A stretch of 64,000 bases of DNA, from positions 4,010,723 through 4,074,722 of the forward strand of contig NC_045145.1 in the NCBI RefSeq assembly GCF_008831285.2, written 5' to 3'. A program made the translations under genes and the position numbers. The stretch is from Nymphaea colorata (taxonomy: Eukaryota > Streptophyta > Magnoliopsida > Nymphaeales > Nymphaeaceae). Shown piece by piece: positions 12,508 through 23,097 of the stretch (the first letter of the stretch is position 1; every line of letters starts with the position of its first letter). The notes beneath the pieces are model-generated. The model saw nothing but the letters and a program-made list of their open reading frames with translations. It was not told where the DNA came from and did no database searches.

Positions 12508-12685
12508 CAGGGGCGGAACCAGAATTTTTTCATGAGGGCTGAATTGAAGTTTCTAAATTTTGACTAGGGCCGAAATGTCAATTTTTTAAATTTTTACATA
12601 AAATAAGTGATTTTTTTCTAAAATCTACATGTAAATTAAAAAAAAAAAATGTTTGAAGTAGGGCCCTACCTTAGCTCCGCCCCTT
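12508..12685. mobile_element. hAT-type MITE with 8-bp target duplication
   Basis: The element starts CAGGGGCGGAACCAG and ends with AGCTCCGCCCCTT, its inverted counterpart. It is flanked by GGCATATG on the left (12500-12507) and GGCATATA on the right (12686-12693), seven of eight bases alike, which is the target-site length of hAT transposons. The 178-bp body is AT rich and has no coding capacity. Confidence 0.8.
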
Positions 12686-12693
12686 GGCATATA

Positions 12694-15600
12694 TCATACA
12701 TCATTTAAAATTAAATCAGAATTTTAATTTTGAGGATGCTTTTATAGCTATTTCATTTAGCATTATTTATTTTTTGTAGAGTATTCAAGCACTGTAAATT
12801 TATTGGCAGAGCGAAAAGTAGGAGTCCGGAAAGAAGCATGTATTCTTTTCCACATGCTGTCACACAAAGAGAATCCAAGATCTAATACCTTATGATCTAT
12901 CATTTCATTGTTTTTGTCCGTTGAGCATGTATAGGAGTAAATTGTCTCAAATTGTTAGGTTATTGCAAACTGCATAACCAAAGGTTGGAATCAACCAAAT
13001 CATCTTCATTTGGCTTTCATCCGGTTGTGCGGTCCAATCCATTATAAGTCTAGACGTTTAAATTGTGAAGTAGATAAGTTTATAATTTTATAGCGAAATT
13101 AATAAATTTCGTAGTTTACTAACAAGGTCTTCATGTTGTCAAATTAATTGGGGATGAAATCAAAATAACCGGTCTCCATAATTTGTTACTTTTGTCATTT
13201 AAGAAGTGTATGTGCATATTTGACATAATGTGCTAAGTAGGAGTTGCATACATGATTATTCAAGTAGTAAACTTCAAGAGATTGTTAGAACTGTTTCTAG
13301 TTTAGACCATAGTGACAAATATGGTTCTTTGCATTGATTCCTGACTTTTCGGAAGACATATTCCATAAAAGGGATAACTTTTCTTGAAATCAGAGCATCA
13401 CTTCAGAATGCTTTTGCACATTGGCAAGACATATTTATAATTATTTACTGGCAATTAATCCCATCAGGCACTAGAGATAATTATCAGAAACTGAATACCC
13501 CAATGAATGCCCATATTTTTTTTTGTTCTTCTGTTGCTAATTTCATCTTGCCCTACTTAATAATTCTTTCTTTAATGGATCCAACTCAAAGATAGCATTC
13601 TTAGGAAGATCAACAAGTTTTACTAGACAGCAACTTTACATCAATTGGTCGATTTGCAGGTAACCTTACTTCTTTCATGCTTTGCGATTAAAAGAAAGAA
13701 AAAGAAAAAAAACTAATTATCATATAATGGTTATATAGTTAAACTTTTTGTGTTCCTTTCTCATTATACATTTGGTTGGTGCAAATTCATCAAGTTTACA
13801 TTTACTTCCTACCGACAAAGTTCATTCTTCCTCATCTTTCAAGTATTTGGCCATGAAATTACCCAATTTTTTTTTTTCAAAACCATTTTGCAGCCAACTT
13901 TGTAAACCCTAAAGACATTTCCTTCATCTAGTAAAACTTTCATGATAGTAACAACCTCGTCTTAAGGTCAACCTTCACATCAGCCCACAAGTCAAGTTTA
14001 GCGTGCTTGAACTTTCTTTTATAGATGAATATTAACGTTAACTCCAGACAATTTGAAGCTGTAAAATTTGGTTTTTCAAAAGGCAATTTACAAGCGTTGC
14101 TTAGACAGTAACTAGAGCAGTTCTTATAAGTGTCATTCAAACCTTTGGACATATTGAAAATATCAAAATTTATAACATGCCCAAGTCTAAGATTTCAAAA
14201 AAGTAAATAAATTCTTACTAGATTGAGCAAATAAACATGAAAAAGTTTCTCCATGCAAATCTATTGTACAGCCATATATACAATTGGTCCCATTCATCCC
14301 TTCAAACAAAACCTTATTCTACTTATTCTTAATACAAAAAGAAGAGGCGCCAAACTCAAAATAGCAAAAGTTATCGTTACAAATTTGGCAACATGCAACC
14401 CTTTCTAAACAAAGGCAGAAAACATATTTTTCTTGCACAAAAATTCTAAGGTCTGTAATTTTAAAGTCCCACAATTTAGCATATACTTATTATTAGTGAA
14501 AGCTATCTCATTTGAAGTAATATAACCATCAGCACCAATATTTGAGTATAAATAGAATCTCACAACATCAAATTCATTGTTGCAACAAATGCCTTCAATA
14601 AATCATAAAAATCTTGGATAGTGTGATTCTTTTATCGCAAATTTGGTGCCAACTTAATTAAATTGACCTTGATTGCCACAACCTTGTTTTGGTCCAAAAT
14701 TGGCATTGAAGTGGCTACCACTTTTGAATATGCCTCTACCTTAGCCATGATTTCGACCACTTTTACAGAAGAAAATGACAACATTGAATTCATTTTTATG
14801 ACATGTATGGCAAAAGAAACTCCGTTAATCCTTAAGGAGATTATAAAACCTCCACAAATGAGGGAAGGTGCTTGAGAGCTGTCAAAATTGTGGACAAGAT
14901 GGACAATGTTTTTTGCCCTTGCATCAACTGCAATAGTTTCATTTATAAATTTCAGATGGTTGAGGTAATCACTCACAGTCTTATCTTTCTTTAGAAATCT
15001 TCGACAACCATGCATGTTTTAGTTGGAGCATTTCAAGACTTGATTGCAAAGTCTAAGCTCTTTCAAGTGCCCATCAAACTTTACAAACTTATAATGAATA
15101 GTTTGGCTGAAAAATGATCTCCGAAGGTGGCCTTAATTGAAGTGTAGGCGAGTTGTTCAAGTTTTTTTTTCCAAATTCATGAATTAAAGATTGAGTTTCA
15201 CTTCTGTTTGCATACTACAAAAAATTGAGATATTACTGACGGAAAGAAAATAAACCGTTAGTAAAAATAAATTTTCACCTATGTACTTAACTATATATAT
15301 ACTGGTATTGATTTTCATGGGAGATAACTATGCTAATCAAGCTTTGTTGAGAGAGAAAAAAATATCCACTCTATGGCAATATTGGGAGTCAAACTAATTG
15401 CAAAAAGTACACCTGCTGCCACGATGGTGTATTTGATACCATGTAAAACTAAACATGCAAACAAAAAAGCAAGACAATTCATCTGGTAAGGCCAAAGTTT
15501 GGTCAGCATCCATGAAACTTTACTAGTTCTCACATTTCAAAATCACGAGAAGATGAGGATATCCATTTATTTATCATGTGATTGCTATATGACAAGGTTA

Positions 15601-15902
15601 GTAATCTCTTTCTCAGCGTACAATTGGTTGGTAAAAAATTAACTTGCAAATTTTCACATTTACTTCTATGTTTGGAGCTTCTACGTCCTCAACATTGAGA
15701 TATTTGGTAATAAGAATTTCAATATTTTTGAACTTGATATTGGTGATACTTTTAGATACCTTGGAGGCATTTCCTTTATCTTGCATAACCTAGGCCACCT
15801 TGGTTGCCATAGCTAACTTACCATTATTACAAATAAACTTACATTCACTCATAGTTGGCAAATTTTCAAACTCGTCGGCCTCGCTCAAGAATTGCCTGAG
15901 TC
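12694..15902. other. Gene-free region, with a probable retrotransposon relic
   Basis: No host gene is recognised. A probable copia gag relic lies at 14632-15110 on the minus strand. A segment near 15217 begins TACTACAAAAAATTGAG and contains ACTGACGG and CCGTTAGTAA; it looks like an isolated end of the CACTA family seen at 6415-8368. The remainder is AT-rich unique-looking DNA. Confidence 0.45.
14632..15110 (-). pseudogene. Probable Ty1/copia gag relic
   Basis: The minus-strand frame contains KTVSDYLNHLKFINETIAV, which resembles the segment of copia-type gag polyproteins where a Ser-x-x-Tyr-x-x-x-x-Lys helix precedes an Asn/Ala-rich turn. A Leu-rich stretch lies just upstream across a stop codon. 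No zinc knuckle, protease or polymerase is visible nearby. The call rests on one motif and general pattern, so it is tentative. Confidence 0.4.
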
Positions 15903-16097
15903 GAGGGGTGGAGCCAGAAATTTTTCATGAGGGGGGCCGAATTACAGCTTCTAAATTTTTAGACAGGTTGAAATATCATTTTTTAAAATTTTTATATAGG
16001 ACTAGTAAAATTTTCTAAAATTTACATGCAACTTTTTTTTTTAAAAAAAATTGAGGTGGGGCTAGGGCCCATGTGGGCCCCCTTGTTTTCATCCATG
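15903..16097. mobile_element. hAT-type MITE with perfect 8-bp target duplication
   Basis: The segment starts GAGGGGTGGAGCCAG and is flanked on both sides by the identical octamer CCTGAGTC (15895-15902 and 16098-16105). The AT-rich core matches the copies at 12508 and 59473. The right end is degenerate. The perfect eight-base duplication identifies an hAT-type insertion of 195 bp. Confidence 0.85.
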
Positions 16098-16802
16098 CCT
16101 GAGTCAGCTCAGATTGTTGAAAAAATCGCCCATGAGTTGGCCTGATTTGGCTCTGACTCACCCGATTCAGCTACAATGATTTACATTATGGTTATTTTAA
16201 AACTTGAACGAGTCGATGAGTCAACTTGCTGACCTAGTGGCTCGGTGATCTGAGTCCAAGTCATGAGTTTGCCAACTGTTCATTCACTATTCATCATAGT
16301 AATTCCTCAATGTGGAAAACCTTGGAGTTTGGTTAACAATTGGCTTCATCTCCTCATAAACTTGCATAAATTGTTGGATGCAATGATGTGATTGCTGGTA
16401 TATCACTAAAAAAATTTTAAATTATTATAAGCATGGATGGTGGTAGAGCGAGGTAGGTTATATCAGTCATGGAGTAAGTCATCATCCAGCTTCCACACTA
16501 TCATTCTTTGCACAAGCAAAGCTCTTAATTTTTGTGAATAAGATGAGAGATTTTTCTCACAAAATAGTCAAACTAAAATTTTGTGTGTATAAAGAACTGG
16601 TTTATCCAGCTTCCCAAGTAATGATGAAATTAAGTTGTTCCCAGAATACCTTTTCAACATCAAGATCGCAATCAACTAATTTCTACTGAAATATATCAAG
16701 TCTCTTCTTTCCTTCCTGCATCAATTTTTGTTTTTTCAACATGCATATACGTTAAGGGGTAGTCTTAAGTGGCTGTTTTGGCAATACAAACACTCTCGGA
16801 GT

Positions 16803-16995
16803 CAGGTGCGAAGGCAAGGCGGCCCGCAGGGGCCATGGCTCCCCTTCAGATTTTTCAAAAAAAAAAAAAAATTACACATAAATTTAAAACATTTCAGTTT
16901 AACCTATATAAAAGTTTGAAAAATTATATTTTGGCCCTTGTTAAAATTTTGAAATTATAGTTCGGCTCCTGCAACCAATTTTTTTTTAGCTCCAC
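16803..16995. mobile_element. hAT-type MITE, degenerate copy
   Basis: It begins near CAGGTGCGAAGGCAAG and ends near GCTCCACCCCTA. The A-rich core and the segment TGAAAAATTATATTTTGG match other family members. No clean flanking duplication is seen. Confidence 0.5.
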
Positions 16996-17143
16996 CCCTA
17001 CTTAGAGCGTCCCATGAATCAGTCCCAATGAAACACCCATAAAATGCCATGTGATTCCGTACTGCCAAACAAACCCTAAGAGTGCCAGGGGTCGCCGCCC
17101 TGTCTTCCCTTGTAACGCACAAGCTGCCATACACACATGCACA

Positions 17144-17325
17144 CAGGAGCGTAGCTAGGGTGCTGATAGGGCCATGGTCACACCTCCTTCAAATTTTTTT
17201 TTTTTGAAAATTATAAATGTAATTTGAAAAGTTTGCATTTAGTCTACATAAAAATTTTGAAAAATTATATTTCATCCCCTGTCAAACATTGGACCTATAG
17301 TTGGGCAACCCTAATAAAAAAATTC
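17144..17325. mobile_element. hAT-type MITE, degenerate copy
   Basis: It begins CAGGAGCGTAGCTAGGG and shares the core segment TTTGAAAAATTATATTT with the copy at 16803. The right end is not clear. The two copies lie only about 150 bp apart. Confidence 0.45.
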
Positions 17326-17693
17326 CTAATCATGAACAGGTTTGCCATCACTCTAACGTTCTTCTAATCAATAACGATACAATTATCTCAAAAGCACCTG
17401 AAATGCTTCTTTTTAACTCTCCAGACCTTATAGGTATTACATACAATTCTTAATAAATTACACACACTTTTTAGTAAAACATTCTTTATGTCATGTAATT
17501 TTAGCATAAATATGAATGTTTTAATATTTGAGACATTACAGTCAAGAATATGTTATTTTTTAAGCATTGAAAATTTATGCTTTTATGAGCCTAAAATGTC
17601 ATATAAAATAAACCATGTTAGGTATATGAGGCTTAACTGCAGTAAAACAATATCTAACAATGGTTTTCGCAGAGCGAGAAGAGAGATAGATAC

Positions 17694-20600
17694 TGATACG
17701 GGTCTGCCTAGGACTAGGCCGAGACTAGCCTCACTCGCTGCCAAATGCCACCTACTACCCACGACCCGGAACGCAATGCTCGACTGCGCGAACCCTTTGT
17801 CGCCAGGAGAGCCCGAGAGGCTTAGTGAGGGTGTGACTTGGCCACACGACGTAGGAGGATTAGGAGCTGTACTAACCCTTGTGGATGCAGGTCATAGCAC
17901 TGGAGACACCGCACCCAGCACCGCGGCACCTCACGTGACCTGACCGAACCAGCCACTGCTGGCCGAGGCCACCCCGCAGCTGCCGAGCGTGGCCGAGCTA
18001 GCCGCGGACGACGGACGCACTTGCCGCGGAGAGGACGACTGCCGAGGTGACCAGGAGAGGCTGCCGGGCGTGAACGAGCCAGCTGCCGAGGACAGGAGCG
18101 CTGGCCGCAGCCAGGACGACCGCCGGAGTGACCAGGAGCTGCTGCCGAGCGTGGCCGAGCCAGCTGCCGAGGGCCAGGACGGACGGACAGTCGACGAGAG
18201 TGCTGGCCGCAGAGGAGGCGAGTGCCCGGCAGAGCAGACGACGCCGCCGGGCCAGCCGGGGCCGGGCGTTGCCGCGCCGTGCGTTGCCGCGCCGGGCGTT
18301 GCCGTGCCAGGTACTGCCGCGCCGGGCACTGCCGCGCCGAGCACTGCCGCGAGCAGGACGACCGCCGAGGCCCGTCGGGCGACGCAGGACAGCCGCAGCC
18401 GCCCTCGAGCCCCTGCCATAGATCACAGGGAGGTTGCCTTCTGCCGACAGCCTTGCCCAGACCCTGCCGAGATTCATTGTGAGGCTACGGTCCGAGTTGT
18501 AGATGCCTTCAAAAATGCTAGGGAGGCTATTCACCAAGTCCAGCTCAAGACCACCGAGCCCAGTTCGTCCCACCAGACCGAGCCCAGCGGTCCGTTGACC
18601 AGAGCCCAGACAGGTTTGACCAGAGATGCACAGCGGACCATGTTTGATCGTGGACTTGATACAAGAGATCCAGGTACAGAGATCCAGACCCGAACCGTTG
18701 ATCCAGATCCAGACAGATTCGGAGCGGGTCCTAGAGCAAGAGCGACAGAGCAGATCCATGGATCAGGATCCACCCTTTAGACCGAACCGGTTCAGTGAGT
18801 GAGACGGACCGAGACGGGACGATTTTTGTATCGAATCGGTTTTCTGAAACCGGTTCCTAGATCTATGATTTAGACTCGATACGTTGGTGTATCGACCCGG
18901 CTCACTCGCCGACCCGGGACGAGACTTAGACCGTCCCGGGACGTGCAATAGTATATAAGATAATGCTACAATGTTTTAGGGTAAGCTTTGTAATAAGTTT
19001 TTATCAATGTTTCAATGTGTGAAGCGTCTTCAGGCGCCGCCTTCTTCTTCCTCTTCTCGTCTGCAACTTCCTCACCCGAGAGCTCATTGAAGCTCATTTT
19101 TTGCATCCGAGGATCACGACGGTGATCTTCCCCTCTCCTTCGAATCTTCTCTGGTTCTTCTTCAACCGGAAGCTCACAGGCGTGAAGAACCGGCTAGTTC
19201 TTCATCTCTTTCGTTCATCTTCCCCGTTTCCACCGAGAACGACGAACCAGCCGCGGGTTTGGTGATCACGGCCAAACCGGGAGGGCTGGCTCGACAACAG
19301 GGAAGGAGACGCCGGACTGACTGTGTCTAGACGACCATTCCAGCCTCCGGCATGCTCAGGCGATGGATTCAGTCAAGGAAACGCGACATCGGGTGAGGAG
19401 GAAACGTGCGCAGGCCTCAGCAAGCCGGTGCGTTCTACCTCTCGATCGGGCTCTCCATTGACCGAATCTTTTGGGGCTTTTGCTCCCACTGCATTCATCG
19501 GAAAGTATACTGCAACTTTTCCTTTTGAACTTTCCGATTTGGTGGAGAATCGAAGCCGGAAAGTGAAGAACAAACAGGTGGGTTCCTGATAGGCTCCGTC
19601 GCCGACCTCTTCGTGTTTCCGGCGAGTTTTCCATCGATCCGACCGTCCGATCATCACAACTCCGGTGCCATTCTCTTCCTAACATCTGTGCGCCTCTACC
19701 CACCAAGTTTCGCGAAGATCCAACGGTGGCGTGAGAGGTCCCGGACAGAATCTGGTGGAAATCGATGGCGTTTTTATAGAATCGCCGCCTGTCACCACCA
19801 CGACCCAAGAATCGACTCACTCTTGGGATTTCCATGAAATCTGGTGATGTTTTAACTTCCATTCTCTTCGTTTTTTAGTTATACATCCATCCATAGTGGT
19901 TTCATGGCTGTATTCCTCGTCGTTCGCCCGATTTGAAGCTTGGAAGGACGAAATCTGCTGAGAACGCAGGCAACGAGCTTCCTAGACGACGCAGAACTCC
20001 GGCGGGATTTCGGGCTCAACGAGTGGGCCTTCTGGTGCTCGGTTGGCCCTCATCTTTTGGGCGTCTAATCCTCTGGGTGTTGACTTCCTCTCAGCCGAGT
20101 TTTACGATTTTAGGAGCTCTCTACAGATTATAGAGATTTTTTGAAGCTTCAGAGGTCTGGCGGGTCATCTTCTCCAGAATGTGTGCTGGCAGAGTTCGAG
20201 CGGGCTTCTCCTTCGTCGAACCCAGCTGCAGACGCGTCGGGCTTCCTCTTCCTGAAGATAATCCTTTCCCTGAGCGTGCTGGTGTCCTCTGTACAGCTCC
20301 AGATCGACGAGAATCAGCTGGACCTCGCTGTTCTTCCCTGGGAGATGCCTTGCAGTCGTAGACCACACGATCGCGCGTCTGCCTGAACCGAGGCTCAGCC
20401 TCAAGCTTTCCCGAATCGAACTTCTCTTCGGGATAAGCACCGTGCCTGGTGCATCTCTTTCCTCTTTTCTGTGCTTTTCTGATTCATCTTCCTCCCTGTA
20501 ATGCGTTATATCTCTTACTCTTACTGTTGTGAGGAAGACCCGAAGGAGCCAGCGAGGGTTACTACGTACAGAAACCCTCGGGAAGAACAGGGAGCTGCGG

Positions 20601-21676
20601 GTTTTCGTTGATCGGTGGGGTGTTGCTGTCGAGATTTTCACCTTCACGAGCTGAGTGGGAATCAAAGACCGATTCCCTGCCTTCGTCTGTAGCTGCTGCT
20701 TTTGGTTGCGAGGAAGACCCGACGACAAGAGTTGCCTTCGAACCAAAAGGACGCGGGGTTTCGGTGAAAACAGAGGTCTGAGAACGCTTGACATCCTGAG
20801 CAGAGGAGAACAGGGGACCCGGACACTTGCTGTTCTGAGCGAGAGGGAGATAGAAGCTCGGCATCCTTGACACCCACTCGAGGAGACACTGCTGCACCCC
20901 TCCCTTTGACGCTCCGATCAGGCTTCTTCCCGGCTATCTTCAATTGCTGTCGTGGAGCTGCCAGCCGAATCTTCCTCTGTTCACTCGTTTTGCTGTAACA
21001 GGGGCCGCTCGTGAGATGACGCTTACCCTTGCGGTTGTGTGCTGCTGAGACAGGACTGCTAAAAACGAGAACCGAACCGGGACTTACGCACTCCTTCTCC
21101 CAGCCGAGCTTTAGGCTCAACCCACGTGACAGAGTGGGCTGATTGCTGAGTGCCTTGACTCGGACTTTTTTGTCAAGGCGTGACCCCGGACTAGCTCCGG
21201 GAAGGTTGGTGTCGATTTCCCCCTATAGAGCGGGGACTGAGTGTTTTTGCTTGAGCCCGCCTTCGAAGGCGTTGCGGCCGACCGAGGTCCTCTTGGGCAC
21301 AAGTGCCGAAGACACCTACGAGCTGCTTGACCACCTAGGGGTTACAGGCGTGGTTTGCTCGACTAGGCATGCTTGAATGGTTTAGTTATGTGAATGTGAT
21401 GCGCGTTGAGTGAGGTGAGTGCTTACTTGTATCGCATCGGTTGTACTAGCCTTGTCCCTCCTTGCGTCCGTGTTAGGAGTTGGCCTTTGGGGTTTTGGGA
21501 AACCATTCCAGTTTTCACGTCCTAAGGGAAAAATTTTAGCCGGGGTTGCATGTCCGGCAGAGATTGAGTTGTATAAGTCTCATTATATTGTTTTCCGCGT
21601 CTATCTCAAGAGATCATTGGGAAGGGAGTTCGGCATTCGGCAGCTAGTTTAGGCGGTCCGACCCGGGGTCCCATCA
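17694..21676 (+). repeat. 5' long terminal repeat
   Basis: 3,983 bp, starting TGATACGGGTCTGCC and ending CCCATCA just before the primer binding site. The first 1.1 kb is very GC rich with short Ala/Pro-coding-like repeats (GCCGCGCCGGGC units). A TATATAA lies at 18952-18958, so transcription would begin near 18985 and almost 2.7 kb of the LTR (R plus U5) would be transcribed. Open frames inside it, on both strands, are mirrored in the 3' LTR but have no recognisable domain. Confidence 0.9.
18952..18958 (+). promoter_or_regulatory. Candidate TATA box in 5' LTR
   Basis: TATATAA in a locally AT-rich window directly after a GC-rich region. The same motif occurs at the matching site of the 3' LTR (25866-25872). 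The start of transcription is inferred to be about 30 bases downstream. Confidence 0.6.
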
Positions 21677-21679
21677 AAT

Positions 21680-21693
21680 TGGTATCAGAGCCA
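21680..21693 (+). other. Primer binding site for initiator-methionine tRNA
   Basis: TGGTATCAGAGCCA begins three bases after the CA that ends the 5' LTR. It is complementary to the 3' end of plant initiator-methionine tRNA, the usual primer for plant LTR retrotransposons. Confidence 0.9.
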
Positions 21694-21714
21694 CTTGGGG
21701 CAGACTGAACCGTC

Positions 21715-23097
21715 ATGGCCAAGAAGAAGTACCCGTTGTCCGTGCTACGCGAATCGAAGATGGGAAACGAGTATGCCGCAATCGAATTGGCGCAAGCGGC
21801 CGGCGATAGGTGCGTCCCAAACAAGGAGCGTTTTTCGCGTTTAGAATCTGATCTCAATGTCGTTAAGGACAAGATGGTTCAACTTGAGCGCATTCCCCAA
21901 ATGGAAGCGCAACACACGGGTTTCGAGGACTATATGTGCGATCAAATGACTCAAATCAACCGAAATTTAAGTATGTTGGCTAGTCAAACCGCCAAGATCC
22001 GACCCATGTCCGAAAGCATCGATTCACTTAATCAAAGAATGAGTAAAATGGAACGGACATCACGTCAAGAAGTGAGTCGGGAAGAAAAAGGAAAAGGGGT
22101 ACTTGAGACTCCCAACACGTCTCATCAAGCAAACCAAACCCACGTGGAACCAACATTTCGGGATCCCAAGACTTGGACCCACCAACAATTTGGGTCATTT
22201 CCCCAAAGATCAAGGGAAATCAACATTGGAGGATCTCGCCCGTGGGGATCCAACGTGGCAGCCACTTCACGCCCACCCAGGGGTAACGAATTTGAGGATA
22301 TTTCGAACGATGGCAGCCAAGATTTTGGGCAATTAGGTCCTAAGAGGGCAAACCGAAGTACAGAACAACCCACAATCGGCCCTAAGATGGACTTCCTTCG
22401 TTTTGACAGCAAAGACGTCCAAGGTTGGATGATTAAGGCCGAGCAATATTTTGAGTGCCAAGGAACAAGAGAGGATCGTAAGATCATAAACGCAATGATG
22501 AACTTTGAGGGGCCAGCCATTCGGTACTACCGGTGGTACAAAAAGAAGGGCCTACGAATGGAGTGGGAAGCTTTTTCCCAAGCATTGCTCACACGATTTG
22601 ACACGTCTACCTACACTAACTACCACATGGAACTCATCAACTTAAAGCAAACTTCTACGGTAGAAGAGTTCTAAGGGCGCTTTGAAGATCTATCTTGCAT
22701 GGTAGATGAGTGGCCTGATGATGCACTCATGGGTGCAGTCATGTCCGGGCTAAGAGATGACATCCGTGTTGAGTTGTTATCCGACGATAACCTCAACATT
22801 GGCAACTGTTTCGCTAAGGCACGCAAGGTTGATGACCAACTCCTCAAGAGGGCAGCGATAAAGAAGGCCAAGATACATCAAATCAACAAAAACAAGATGG
22901 TCCACCTCCAACCGCCCCCAAGCCTCAACCTCCCGTTTTCCCAAAAGTCGAACCAAGACCGGCTTTTAGGGACAACGTGCATGTCCGTTACCTCACGGCA
23001 AAGGAAAGAGATGAAATATTTAAGGCAGGCCTTTGTGTGTCGTGCGATGAAAAGTGGGTCAAGGGTCACAAGTGCCAAGGAATTCACATGTTTGTAG
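21715..23097 (+). pseudogene. gag polyprotein, N-terminal part, broken by a stop
   Basis: The frame opens with an ATG only 22 bases after the primer binding site. Residues about 225-320 plus their continuation form a retrotransposon gag domain: a Phe-Asp-Ser...Trp-Met-Ile-Lys-Ala-Glu-x-Tyr-Phe start, then a Trp-x-x-Phe-x-x-x-Leu-x-x-Arg-Phe segment and LKQTSTVEEF. An in-frame TAA at 22672-22674 interrupts it. Family members usually have a Gln or similar residue there, so a CAA-to-TAA transition is likely. The same frame then continues with GRFEDL and ends with LLKRAAIKKAK-like sequence. Near 22890 the gag reading passes to another frame (see 22893-24662). The region around residues 50-120 may be coiled coil. 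The product would package element RNA. Confidence 0.8.

Noticed and set aside
17931-18780. Ala/Pro-rich and Ser/Gly-rich frames on both strands
   Set aside because: They lie in the GC-rich part of the LTR, are open in several phases at once, and differ by frame-breaking indels between the two LTRs.
20141-21376. Several overlapping frames inside the LTR
   Set aside because: They are repeated in the other LTR at 27062-28255 but have no domain, and frame lengths differ between copies.
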